From Paracoccus wurundjeri (lineage in GTDB: Bacteria > Pseudomonadota > Alphaproteobacteria > Rhodobacterales > Rhodobacteraceae): a DNA stretch of 64,000 bases. This document shows, piece by piece, positions 8,296 through 16,039 of this stretch (position 1 is its first letter; every line of letters starts with the position of its first letter). The stretch is taken from the NCBI RefSeq assembly GCF_030678915.1, contig NZ_JAUUTZ010000021.1:22238-86237 (forward strand), in the 5' to 3' direction. The position numbers and the translations under genes were made by a program. The notes beneath the pieces were generated by a model. It saw only the letters and a list, made by a program, of their open reading frames with translations, had not been told where the DNA came from and did no database searches.

Positions 8296-8727
8296 ATGAT
8301 TAAGGAATTCAAGGAATTCATTGCCCAGGGCAATGTCATGGACCTGGCAGTGGGGATCATTATTGGCGCGGCGTTCACGGCGATCGTCACGTCGCTGGTG
8401 GATGATCTCATCAACCCGATCATCGGTCTTTTGACCGGTGGTGTCGATTTTACCAACAAGTATTTCGTCCTGTCGGGCGAGGTCGCCGACGGGCTCAGCC
8501 TTACCGCGGCGCGTGAAGCGGGCGCGGCTGTATTCGCCTATGGTTCTTTCGTCATGGCCGTGATCAATTTCCTGATCGTTGCCTGGGTCGTGTTCCTGCT
8601 GGTCAAAGGGGTGAACCGGGTCAGGGACACCGTGGTGAAGAAAGAAGAAGTCGCCGAAGAAGCGGCAGGCCCGACGCAGGAAGAATTGCTGGCGCAGATC
8701 CGCGATCTTCTGGCCGCGAGAGGCTGA
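8296..8727 (+). CDS. mscL: Large-conductance mechanosensitive channel
   Basis: The 143-residue product is typical for MscL. The short amphipathic N-terminus (MIKEFKEFIAQGNVMDLAVG) leads into TM1 with the pore-lining AVGIIIGAAFTAIVTSL and the conserved DLINPIIG. A periplasmic loop with FxxxxY-type aromatic residues follows, then TM2 (FVMAVINFLIVAWVVFLLVKGVN) and a charged cytoplasmic helix ending in ELLAQIRDLLAARG. The homopentamer opens under membrane tension and releases solutes during hypo-osmotic shock. An AT-rich GATTAACCTTTAT sequence lies about 45 bp upstream. A perfect inverted repeat related to that sequence follows the gene. This emergency valve complements the choline/glycine betaine system encoded further along. 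Confidence 0.96.
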   Translation: MIKEFKEFIAQGNVMDLAVGIIIGAAFTAIVTSLVDDLINPIIGLLTGGVDFTNKYFVLSGEVADGLSLTAAREAGAAVFAYGSFVMAVINFLIVAWVVFLLVKGVNRVRDTVVKKEEVAEEAAGPTQEELLAQIRDLLAARG

Positions 8728-8774
8728 CATATTCCCGGGCGCGCCTTTTCGTCAGGGGCACGCCCCTTGTCTAG

Positions 8775-8811
8775 CGCATTAACCTTAATCGGTGATGTTA
8801 AGGTTAATGCG
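8775..8811. repeat. Perfect 14-bp inverted repeat built on TTAAGGTTAA
   Basis: CGCATTAACCTTAA and TTAAGGTTAATGCG are exact reverse complements separated by 9 bases (TCGGTGATG). The stem is AT-rich and lacks a T-run, which is unlike the other terminators here. The 10-mer TTAAGGTTAA recurs in clustered form near 39.9 kb, suggesting a protein-binding site or a small repeat family rather than simple termination. Confidence 0.6.
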
Positions 8812-8995
8812 ACATGTTGTGCCTGACAGCGTCATTAACCGTGCCTCTGCGATGGCAAGGCTTTTCAGTGCCACCGCCATGAATCGACGGCGATCTTGTC
8901 TTGCATTCGTTATCCTTATCGGGCGGCCAACAGCCCGCCGGCGAGATAAACGGCACGAACCACCGGTCCGCGTGTCGTGCGGGTGCGGGGTCACG

Positions 8996-9035
8996 CCGGC
9001 GGATACGGTCTGCCGGGGTTCCGGTATCCGCCCGG
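8996..9035 (-). terminator. Hairpin downstream of ald
   Basis: GGCGGATAC pairs with GTATCCGCC (9 bp, 17-nt loop), with flanking CC/GG extending the stem across a one-base bulge. It lies 16 bp beyond the ald stop on the ald strand. There is no clear U-tract, so it may be a weak or Rho-assisted terminator. Confidence 0.5.
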
Positions 9036-9050
9036 AATGCGGTCGCACCG

Positions 9051-10169
9051 TTAGCCGTTCAGCAACTGATCCGGGGTCATCGCCTCGATCCCCTGCGCCA
9101 CGCCCACCGGCGGCGAGGTCAGCTTGCCCTGATGCGTCGACAGCCCGGCCCGCAGATGCGGATCGTCGGTGATTGCCTGACGCCAGCCCTTATCGGCCAA
9201 AGACAGCAGGAACGGCAGCGTCACATTGCCCAGTGCCTGGGTCGAGGTACGCGCAACCGCGCCCGGCATATTCGCCACGCAATAATGCACCACGCCGTCG
9301 ACTTCATAGATCGGATCCTGATGCGTGGTCACGCGGGAGGTCTCGAAACAGCCGCCCTGATCGATGGCGACATCCACCAGAACCGAGCCCTGCGGCATGA
9401 TCGACAATTGTTCGCGCGTCACCAGCTTGGGCGCGGCCGCCCCGGGGATCAGCACCGCGCCGATGACCATATCGGCAGTGGTGATCAGTTCGGCAGTGGC
9501 GGCGGCACTGGCATATTGGGTGGTCAGCTTGCCCATGAACACATCGTCCAGATAAGAAAGGCGCGGCACCGAGCGATCCATGACGGTCACATTCGCGCCC
9601 ATCCCTACCGCGACCCGGGCGGCCGCCGTGCCGACGACCCCGCCGCCGATCACAACGACATTGGCGGGCCGCACGCCCGGCACGCCGCCCAGCAGCACGC
9701 CGCGACCGCCATTGGCCTTTTGCAGCGCCCATGATCCGACCTGCGGCGCAAGACGCCCCGCTACTTCGGACATCGGTGCCAGCAATGGCAGGCCGCCGCG
9801 CATATCGGTCACCGTTTCATAGGCGATCGACGTAACGCCGGATTCCAGCAGGTCGCGGGTCTGCTCTGCATCCGGAGCAAGATGCAGATAGGTGAACAGG
9901 ATCTGCCCTTCGCGCAGCATCCGGCGCTCGGCCGCCTGCGGTTCTTTCACCTTGATGATCAGCTCGGATTTGCTGAAGACGGTACCCGCATCGGGCGCAA
10001 TCTCTGCCCCGATGGCCCGGTAATCCTCATCCGTGAAGCCCGAACCTTCTCCCGCCCCGGTCTCGACCAGAACGCTGTGCCCGCGCAGGATCGCTTCGGT
10101 TGCATTGGCCGGGGTCAGGCCGACCCGGTATTCCTGTGCCTTGATTTCTTTTGGACAACCGATTTTCAT
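9051..10169 (-). CDS. ald: Alanine dehydrogenase
   Basis: The 372-residue product matches the length and motifs of NAD-dependent L-alanine dehydrogenase. These are the N-terminal MKIGCPKEIKAQEYRVGLTP with the substrate Arg/Lys, the VLVETGAGEGSGFTDEDY signature, and the nucleotide-binding VVVIGGGVVGTAAARVAVG with MDRS following. The C-terminal domain includes VHYCVANMPGAVARTSTQAL. It interconverts L-alanine with pyruvate and ammonia, letting the cell use alanine or assimilate ammonium. It is divergent from an Lrp/AsnC-family regulator gene, an arrangement that usually means direct control of ald by that regulator in response to alanine. Closely related pyridine nucleotide transhydrogenase alpha subunits are longer and lack this context. 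Confidence 0.96.
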   Translation of the reverse strand: MKIGCPKEIKAQEYRVGLTPANATEAILRGHSVLVETGAGEGSGFTDEDYRAIGAEIAPDAGTVFSKSELIIKVKEPQAAERRMLREGQILFTYLHLAPDAEQTRDLLESGVTSIAYETVTDMRGGLPLLAPMSEVAGRLAPQVGSWALQKANGGRGVLLGGVPGVRPANVVVIGGGVVGTAAARVAVGMGANVTVMDRSVPRLSYLDDVFMGKLTTQYASAAATAELITTADMVIGAVLIPGAAAPKLVTREQLSIMPQGSVLVDVAIDQGGCFETSRVTTHQDPIYEVDGVVHYCVANMPGAVARTSTQALGNVTLPFLLSLADKGWRQAITDDPHLRAGLSTHQGKLTSPPVGVAQGIEAMTPDQLLNG

Positions 10170-10274
10170 CTAAACACTCCTCCCATAGGTTTTATGTTCT
10201 GCAGGATGCCACAGGAGCCATGCAAAATGCAGCGAAGCTATGGGTCAGTGCCGTGAAAATTCGAAAGAAATCAT

Positions 10275-10286
10275 TGGAAATTTCCA
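10275..10286. promoter_or_regulatory. Candidate Lrp-family operator between ald and its regulator
   Basis: TGGAAATTTCCA is a perfect 12-bp palindrome lying 23 bp before the regulator ATG in the divergent promoter region. A second smaller symmetry, TGCA-AAA-TGCA, lies about 50 bp further toward ald. Lrp/AsnC proteins commonly bind several degenerate AT-rich palindromes in such regions; binding here is inferred. Confidence 0.4.
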
Positions 10287-10309
10287 GCTTTCTCGAAGAT
10301 TATCCCAGC

Positions 10310-10771
10310 ATGAGTGAAATCGACGCAATAGACCGCCGGATACTTGCCCTGCTGCAGAAACACGGGCGAATCAGCAATGCCGAACTGGCGCAAAGGGTTC
10401 ACCTGTCGCCCAGCGCCTGCCACAGACGGGTGCAGCGGCTTGAGGAAGGCGGCGTCATTCAGGATTACGTGGCGCTGCTGAATGCGCGGAAATTGCAACG
10501 CCAGACCACGGTTTTCGTCGAGATCACCCTGTCGGGTCAGGCCGATGAGTTGCTGGACCGTTTCGAACGGGCGGTGCGCGCCATTCCCGATGTGCTGGAA
10601 TGTCATCTGATGGCGGGTACGGCGGATTACCTGCTGAAGATCGTGGTCGAGGATACCGACGATTTCGCCCGCATTCACCGCCAGCATCTGGCGCGGCTGC
10701 CCGGCGTGGCACAGATGCATTCGTCATTCGCGCTGCGCACGGTGTTCCGCACGACCGCGATCCCGGTCTAG
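10310..10771 (+). CDS. Lrp/AsnC family transcriptional regulator (probable ald regulator)
   Basis: The 153-residue product has an N-terminal winged HTH (MSEIDAIDRRILALLQKHGR, ISNAELAQRVHLSPSACHRRVQRLEEGGVI) and a C-terminal RAM/ligand-binding domain (VFVEITLSG, VLECHLMAGTADYLLKIVVED, LPGVAQMHSSFALRTV). This start was chosen because family homology begins at MSEIDAIDRR; the frame stays open upstream, so a longer form is possible, but the extra residues are not family-like. Proteins of this type form octamers whose DNA binding responds to amino acids. Its head-to-head placement with ald suggests alanine-responsive activation of ald and autoregulation, as known for AldR-type regulators. Confidence 0.92.
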   Translation: MSEIDAIDRRILALLQKHGRISNAELAQRVHLSPSACHRRVQRLEEGGVIQDYVALLNARKLQRQTTVFVEITLSGQADELLDRFERAVRAIPDVLECHLMAGTADYLLKIVVEDTDDFARIHRQHLARLPGVAQMHSSFALRTVFRTTAIPV

Positions 10772-10877
10772 GGAGGCCCGGGCAGCTATCCGTCCGGCGC
10801 TGTCAGGTATGACCGCCTTTGACAACCACGCGGCGGCGGGTGCATCATCCGGCAACTTCCGCTAGAAAGAGGCTGTC

Positions 10878-12350
10878 ATGACCAAGCATTCCACCGATCT
10901 CCGGACCTTGTTGCGCGATCCATCGCTGCTGGAAACCCGTGCCTTTCTGGCCGGTGAATGGGTAGATGCCAAAGACGGCAAGACCTTCGACGTGATCAAT
11001 CCTGCGCGCGGTGACGTCATCGCGCAGGTTGCCGATCTAAGCCGGGACGAGGCGGCAGCGGGGATTGCGGCCGCGGCAGCCGCGATGAAGGACTGGGCCG
11101 CGCGCACGGCCAAGGAACGCGCGCAGATCATGCGCAAATGGTTCGATCTGATGATGGAGAACCAGCAGGATCTGGCCCGCATCCTGACCGCCGAGATGGG
11201 CAAGCCCTTTCCCGAAGCGCAGGGCGAAATCGCCTATGGTGCCAGCTTCATCGAATGGTTCGGGGAAGAGGCCAAGCGCGTCTACGGCGAAACCATTCCC
11301 GGACATATGCCGGACAAGCGCCTTTCGGTGATCCGTCAGCCGATCGGTGTGGTAGCCAGCATCACGCCATGGAACTTCCCCAATGCGATGATCGCCCGCA
11401 AGGCTGCGCCGGCGCTGGCGGTGGGCTGCGGCTTTGTCGCGCGGCCTGCGGCGGAAACCCCGCTTTCCGCATTGGCCATGGCGGTGCTTGCCGAACGCGC
11501 CGGCTTCCCCAAGGGGATCCTGTCGGTCATCACCTCATCCCGCTCGAGTGAGATCGGCAAGGAGTTCTGCGAGAATCCGAATGTGCGCAAGCTGACCTTC
11601 ACCGGCTCGACCGAAGTCGGGCGCATTCTGCTGCGGCAGGCTGCCGATCAGGTGCTGAAATGCAGCATGGAACTGGGCGGTAACGCGCCGTTCATCGTGT
11701 TCGACGACGCCGATCTGGATGCGGCTGTCGAAGGGGCTATGGCCTCGAAATTCCGCAATAACGGCCAGACCTGCGTCTGCGCGAACCGGATCTATGTGCA
11801 GGCCGGTGTCTATGACGAATTCGCGAAACGGCTGGCCGCGGCCGTGGACAAGCTGCAGGTCGGCGACGGGCTGGAGGACGGAATCACCACCGGCCCGCTG
11901 ATCAACGAGGCTGCGGTCGGGAAGGTTGAAGAGCATATCAAGGATGTGCTGGATCACGGCGGCGTGGTCGTCACCGGCGGAAAGCGGATGGAGGGGTTGT
12001 TCTTCGACCCGACCGTGGTGACAGGCGTGCGTGACGATATGAAGGTCGCCACCGAGGAAACTTTCGGCCCGCTTGCCCCGCTGTTCAAATTCGATACCGA
12101 GGAAGAGGTGATCGAACGCGCGAATAACACCATTTTCGGGCTGGCCTGCTATTTCTATGCCCGCGATGTTGGCCGCATCACGCGCGTGCAGGAGGCGTTG
12201 GAATACGGGATCGTCGGCGTGAATTCCGGCATCATCTCGACCGAGGTCGCGCCATTCGGCGGCGTCAAGCAATCCGGGCTGGGCCGGGAAGGCAGCCGTC
12301 ATGGCATCGAGGATTTTCTTGAGATGAAATATATCTGCCTGTCGATCTGA
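10878..12350 (+). CDS. gabD: NAD(P)-dependent succinate-semialdehyde dehydrogenase
   Basis: The 490-residue aldehyde dehydrogenase has SPWNFP-like TPWNFPNAM, the catalytic glutamate in MELGGNAPFIVFDDADLD, and the catalytic cysteine in NNGQTCVCANRIY. It also has the ETFGPLAPL and GVNSGIISTEVAPFGGVKQSG segments characteristic of the SSADH (GabD) branch. It oxidises succinate semialdehyde to succinate in the GABA shunt. The usual KPA segment of the cofactor site reads RPA here (FVARPAAETPLS), a variant I believe is shared by relatives in this clade. No gabT transaminase is adjacent. It is a single gene, followed by a dispersed repeat before a convergent operon. Glutarate semialdehyde is a possible alternative substrate. 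Confidence 0.88.
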   Translation: MTKHSTDLRTLLRDPSLLETRAFLAGEWVDAKDGKTFDVINPARGDVIAQVADLSRDEAAAGIAAAAAAMKDWAARTAKERAQIMRKWFDLMMENQQDLARILTAEMGKPFPEAQGEIAYGASFIEWFGEEAKRVYGETIPGHMPDKRLSVIRQPIGVVASITPWNFPNAMIARKAAPALAVGCGFVARPAAETPLSALAMAVLAERAGFPKGILSVITSSRSSEIGKEFCENPNVRKLTFTGSTEVGRILLRQAADQVLKCSMELGGNAPFIVFDDADLDAAVEGAMASKFRNNGQTCVCANRIYVQAGVYDEFAKRLAAAVDKLQVGDGLEDGITTGPLINEAAVGKVEEHIKDVLDHGGVVVTGGKRMEGLFFDPTVVTGVRDDMKVATEETFGPLAPLFKFDTEEEVIERANNTIFGLACYFYARDVGRITRVQEALEYGIVGVNSGIISTEVAPFGGVKQSGLGREGSRHGIEDFLEMKYICLSI

Positions 12351-12368
12351 TCGCGGCGGCAGACCTTC

Positions 12369-12432
12369 ATTTCTTCTTCATTCAAATATCCTCGGGAGGG
12401 GTGCGGGCAGGGCGGGCCGCCCTCCCGCTGTC
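12369..12432 (+). repeat. Dispersed intergenic element, copy B (short form)
   Basis: This copy shares the leader TTTCTTCTTCATTCAAATATCCTCGGG with copies A, C, D and E. It then has its own GC hairpin (GGAGGG...GGGCGGGCCGCCCTCCC) and lacks the CATCGCGGGACGCA tail. It lies between the convergent ends of gabD and the transglutaminase gene, in the gabD sense direction, and probably terminates gabD. Confidence 0.65.
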
Positions 12433-12454
12433 ACAGAACGCCCAGATCTCGCTG

Positions 12455-13264
12455 TTATTGCTCCATTTCCTCGACCTGAACTCGAATGGCCAGCCGTTCG
12501 GTGCCGGTACCCATGGCCACGCCCCGGATCGGCGCCGCATCCGAAGCGTCAAGGCCGGAACCAAGCCGCACATAGCGCTCGTCCGGGCAACATCTGTTGG
12601 CGGCGTCGAAACCGACCCAGCCCAGATTTCCGACATGGATTTCCGCCCAGGCATGGGCGGCCTCATGTGCCTGACCATCTGCCGTGGAATGCAGATAGCC
12701 CGACACATAGCGGGCAGGAAGTTCCCGCAAGCGCGCGACGGTGATCAATGCATGGGCATGATCCTGACAAACGCCTTCACCCAGGGCGAATGCTTCGGCG
12801 GCGGTCGTATGGGTTTCGGTGACGCCGGGGCGGAAAGCAATCGTGCCGGCGATCAAGGCCGACAGCCCATGCGCAAGCTCAAGATGGTCGCCGGTCGTTT
12901 TCAGCGACATCGCGGCTTCCCGCAATGCCTTGTCAGGCGTGGTCGCATGGGTTGAACGCAGATAGGCCAGCGGATGGATCATTTCGCGATGCCCGCGCAG
13001 CACGCCGGCCGTGTCGCGGGTTTCGACATGGCCGCTGATCCTGACCGAGACCTCCTCTGCCGGACCGCGCAGGGTCCAGCCCTCCACCCAATCCCCGGCA
13101 CCGTCGCGGAAGCCGGGGCCGCGGATACCGCCGGGGATCTCGATCCGCCAGTCATGGGTTTTCTGCCCCTCGAAGACCGAAGGAGTCAGGCGCAGGCTTT
13201 GCACCAGATTGCGGATTGGCTGGTCATAGCCATAGGTGGTTTCATGCGAAATACGCAGCTTCAT
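12455..13264 (-). CDS. Transglutaminase-like cysteine protease-fold protein
   Basis: The 269-residue protein begins with the bacterial transglutaminase N-terminal domain (MKLRISHETTYGYDQPIRN). It then has the catalytic core with Cys in LGEGVCQDHAHALITVARL, His in EAAHAWAEIHVG and the acidic residue in WVGFDAANRC. The final Asp-Pro-Thr-Asn motif of relatives appears as DAAN. It is the third gene of an operon: 3 bp separate it from the alpha-E gene, and GGAGGG precedes the start codon. In this conserved context the protein is thought to act as a peptidase or amide-transferring enzyme on peptides made or used by the ATP-grasp partner. No signal peptide is seen, so it is cytoplasmic. Substrate unknown. 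Confidence 0.88.
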   Translation of the reverse strand: MKLRISHETTYGYDQPIRNLVQSLRLTPSVFEGQKTHDWRIEIPGGIRGPGFRDGAGDWVEGWTLRGPAEEVSVRISGHVETRDTAGVLRGHREMIHPLAYLRSTHATTPDKALREAAMSLKTTGDHLELAHGLSALIAGTIAFRPGVTETHTTAAEAFALGEGVCQDHAHALITVARLRELPARYVSGYLHSTADGQAHEAAHAWAEIHVGNLGWVGFDAANRCCPDERYVRLGSGLDASDAAPIRGVAMGTGTERLAIRVQVEEMEQ

Positions 13265-13267
13265 GAC

Positions 13268-14224
13268 TCAGGACCCTCCCAGGAAATAATCCTGATGCAC
13301 CTGGTTCGACACCGCCGCGATCTCGCCGATGAACCAGCTTAGGAATTCGTGCAGCCCCTCGTCGAAGATCGCGTCGATATCGCGCTCTTGCAGCGCGTCC
13401 AGCGTCAGCTTCGCCCGATCGCGGGCGGTTGCGGGCACGTCATCGCCATAGCGGCGGGCGAGGCCGTCGAGATGCCAGACCGTTTCGTAAAGCGAGGTGA
13501 TCAGCGAACGCGGGCTTTCGCCGTTCAGGATCAGGAAATCTGCCACGCCGCCTGCGGTGATGTCGCCGCCATAGGCCCAGTGAAAGGCGCGATGCGCCGA
13601 AAGCGCCCGCAGGATGACCATCCATTGATAGGTATCGAGGCCGGAACCGACGAATTCGACCCGTGGCAGCAGCACGAAATATTTGACATCCAGCAGGCGG
13701 GCGGTGGCATCCGCCCGTTCCAGTCCGAAGCCGATATGGATGAAATGCCAGCCATCGTTGCGCAGTTGCGTCGCGTTGATCGCACCGCGCACGGTTGATG
13801 TATGGCCGGTGGTGACATCGGTCAGGGTCGCGGTGTCCAGCTTGTCGCGCGGGGTTTTTTCGATCCTGCGCAATTCCTGATAGGTGACGTTAAGCGCGTC
13901 CCACACCTGAGAGGTCAGGGCGGTGCGCACGATCCGGCCGGCTTCGCGGGCCTTTTCAACGCAGGACACAACGGATGACGGGTTTTCGCGGTCGAAGAAG
14001 AAGAATTCCTCGATATTCTCCTGTGTGATCTCTCCATATTTCTGCAGAAACAGATCCGAGGTTCCCGAAGCCTGAAGCAACGAGTTCCATTCGTTCCGGT
14101 AACCCGCATCGGAATTCGGCAGGAGCGTGATCCTTTGTCCGACATCCAGCAGGCGGGCGGCGGTTTCGGCGCGTTCGAGATGGCGGCCCATCCAGAACAG
14201 GTTCGAGGCGGTGCGGCTGAGCAT
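13268..14224 (-). CDS. Alpha-E domain protein (DUF403/COG2307)
   Basis: The 318-residue, all-helical protein opens with the family hallmark MLSRTASNLFWMGRHLERAE (helical motif rich in Glu and Arg) and continues with repeated amphipathic helices such as WHFIHIGFGLERADATARLLDVKYF. Alpha-E proteins occur almost only beside circularly permuted ATP-grasp (COG2308) and transglutaminase proteins. Comparative genomics (Iyer, Aravind and colleagues) predicts that together they synthesise or process an unknown peptide. A strong Shine-Dalgarno (GGGGAGGG) precedes the ATG, and it lies 15 bp downstream of the ATP-grasp gene. No enzymatic activity has been established for the family as far as I know. Confidence 0.9.
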   Translation of the reverse strand: MLSRTASNLFWMGRHLERAETAARLLDVGQRITLLPNSDAGYRNEWNSLLQASGTSDLFLQKYGEITQENIEEFFFFDRENPSSVVSCVEKAREAGRIVRTALTSQVWDALNVTYQELRRIEKTPRDKLDTATLTDVTTGHTSTVRGAINATQLRNDGWHFIHIGFGLERADATARLLDVKYFVLLPRVEFVGSGLDTYQWMVILRALSAHRAFHWAYGGDITAGGVADFLILNGESPRSLITSLYETVWHLDGLARRYGDDVPATARDRAKLTLDALQERDIDAIFDEGLHEFLSWFIGEIAAVSNQVHQDYFLGGS

Positions 14225-14239
14225 GGCTGATCCCTCCCC

Positions 14240-15652
14240 TTATTCCGACAGGACCCAGGTGTCCTTGACACCCCCGCCCTGGGACGAGTTGACGACCAGA
14301 CTTCCCTCGCGCAGCGCCACGCGGGTCAGCCCGCCGGGCACCAGTTCGATCCGGTCGCCGCACAGGCAGAAGGGGCGCAGATCTACATGGCGCGGCGCGA
14401 TGCCTTCCTCGACGAAGGTCGGGCAGGTCGAAAGCGCCAGCGTGGGCTGGGCGATGTAATTCGAGGGATTTGCCTCGATCTTCTTGCGGAAGGTTTCGAT
14501 CTCTTCCTTGCCGGCTTTCGGGCCGACCAGCATCCCATAGCCGCCCGAGCCGTGAACCTCTTTCACCACCAGATCGGGCAGGTTCGCCATGACATATCTG
14601 TAGTCGTCGTCTTTCCACAACGTCCATGTCCGGACATTGTTCAACAGGGGTTCCTCGCCCAGATAGAAGCGGATCATTTCGGGGACGAATGTATAGATCG
14701 CCTTGTCGTCCGCTACGCCCGCGCCCGGTGCCGAACAGATAGACACCCCGCCCGAGCGATAGACATCCATAAGGCCCGGCACGCCAAGCATGGAATCGGG
14801 CCGGAAGCACAGCGGGTCAAGGAACGGATCGTCGATCCGGCGATAGATCACATCGACGCGCTTCGGCCCCTGTGTTGTGCGCATATAGACGAATTCGCCA
14901 TCGACAAACAGATCGGCGCCCTCGACCAGTTCGAGGCCCATCAGGTTGGCAAGAAAGCTGTGCTCGTAATAGGCGCTGTTGAAATGGCCCGGTGTCAGAA
15001 TCACGCAGGTCGGGCGGCCCTGGCATTTCGCCGGAGCAACGGATTCCAATGTGCGGCGCAGAAGCTCGGGATACTGATCCACGGGCTCGATATGGTTCTT
15101 GCGGAAAAGCTGCGGAAACATGCGCATCATGATCTCGCGGTTTTCCAGCATATAGCTGACGCCCGAAGGCGTGCGGCAATTATCCTCAAGCACGAAGAAT
15201 TCGTCCTTGGCGGTGCGGACAAGATCGATGCCGATGATATGGCTGTAAACGCCGCGCGGCGGCACGAAACCGGCAACCGCCTTTTCATAGGCCTCGTTCT
15301 GATAGACCAGCCGCGCCGGGATACGCCCCGCCCGGATGATCTCACCCCGGCCGTAAACATCGCGCAGAAAGGCGTTGAGGGCGCGGGCGCGCTGCTTGAT
15401 GCCGCGTTCAAGCCTGCGCCACTCGGCCTGTTCGAAGACACGGGGCATCATGTCGAAGGGGATCAGCCGGTCAGGATCGCCGCCTTCGCCGTAAACGGCA
15501 AAGGTGATGCCGATACGCCGGAACAGCGCCTCGGCCTCGGCCTGTTTCATCTGCCGGAAATCCTCTGGCATCGTCCTGACCCATTCGCTCAGCCGAGCAT
15601 AGGGTTCACGGACGGCCTCGCCCTCGAACATTTCGTTGTAATGCACCATCAT
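14240..15652 (-). CDS. Circularly permuted ATP-grasp protein (COG2308)
   Basis: The 470-residue protein matches the COG2308 family. The N-terminal region contains FAVYGEGGDPDRLIPFDMMPR and ERGIKQRARALNAFLRDVYG. A central block runs EAYEKAVAGF through DNCRTPSGVSYMLENR and is followed by SICSAPGAGVADDKAIYTF. The C-terminal lysine/glycine region (VVKEVHGSGGYGMLVGPKAG) is typical of ATP-grasp nucleotide binding. Such enzymes join an amine to a carboxylate through an acyl phosphate, so it is the likely ligase of this three-gene operon. It is first in the operon, with a run of five G immediately before the tandem ATG codons. The substrate, and whether it makes a free peptide or modifies a protein, are unknown. 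Confidence 0.9.
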   Translation of the reverse strand: MMVHYNEMFEGEAVREPYARLSEWVRTMPEDFRQMKQAEAEALFRRIGITFAVYGEGGDPDRLIPFDMMPRVFEQAEWRRLERGIKQRARALNAFLRDVYGRGEIIRAGRIPARLVYQNEAYEKAVAGFVPPRGVYSHIIGIDLVRTAKDEFFVLEDNCRTPSGVSYMLENREIMMRMFPQLFRKNHIEPVDQYPELLRRTLESVAPAKCQGRPTCVILTPGHFNSAYYEHSFLANLMGLELVEGADLFVDGEFVYMRTTQGPKRVDVIYRRIDDPFLDPLCFRPDSMLGVPGLMDVYRSGGVSICSAPGAGVADDKAIYTFVPEMIRFYLGEEPLLNNVRTWTLWKDDDYRYVMANLPDLVVKEVHGSGGYGMLVGPKAGKEEIETFRKKIEANPSNYIAQPTLALSTCPTFVEEGIAPRHVDLRPFCLCGDRIELVPGGLTRVALREGSLVVNSSQGGGVKDTWVLSE

Positions 15653-16039
15653 CCCCCGAACTCAGAACAACCATAACCCTTGCGGGACTTCATGGTTGCC
15701 ATGATTGGAGACGGTTTGCCCGATGTCCATAGGGGAATATACCGGTCGCGGTCACAAGTCCGAACATAAAGGAATTGCCTGCCAGACGCAGGGGAAAAGC
15801 GGGTTTTCGTTGATGAATTGTGCAGATCGGAAATCAGAGCGGGTCGCGTTGGATCGGAAACGCCGGCTATTTGCGTCCCGCGACGGCCGGGGGCCAACCC
15901 GTCGCCGACAGGTCCCTTGAACCAGCGGCGCGGCCCGCCGGCGACCACCGAGGTATTTGGACAAAGAAGAAGGGGGGGGCGCGATCCGGTTCCGTGTTTT
16001 AGGTGGATCGGGAATATGGTTGCGCGGTTTGGGTGCCGG
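15653..16039. other. Intergenic region upstream of the ATP-grasp operon
   Basis: This 387-bp stretch separates bamF from the ATP-grasp operon, both on the minus strand. It contains dispersed element copy C, listed separately, and about 180 bp next to the ATP-grasp start that presumably hold its promoter. I could not identify convincing -35/-10 boxes. No coding frame in the gap has family-like sequence. Confidence 0.6.
15834..15975 (-). repeat. Dispersed intergenic element, copy C (reverse orientation, with internal insertion)
   Basis: Read on the minus strand it has CTTCTTCTTTGTCCAAATACC, then GGCCCCCGGCCGTCGCGGGA and CGCAAATAGCCGGCGTTT...CGCGAC..GCTCTGA. It is near identical to copy A except for roughly 45 extra bases between leader and hairpin, rich in GC and containing GGCGGGCCGCGCCGC. 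It lies 65 bp after bamF in the bamF sense direction. Confidence 0.75.

Larger units (their letters stand above)
8728..9050. other. Intergenic region between mscL and ald (no gene seen)
   Basis: This 323-bp gap lies between convergent genes. Short frames on both strands have no recognisable motif or start-site support. It holds the AT-rich inverted repeat and the GC-rich hairpin listed separately. The remaining middle stretch (about 8812-8995) shows nothing I can assign. Confidence 0.6.

Noticed and set aside
8775..8811. CtrA full binding site in the TTAAGGTTAA inverted repeat
   Set aside because: The CtrA site needs TTAA-N7-TTAA spacing, while here TTAA units are separated by 2 or 9 bases, so I kept it as an unidentified motif.
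8785..9048. Small genes on either strand between mscL and ald
   Set aside because: Both frames overlap the inverted repeat and hairpin and read as Arg-rich noise.
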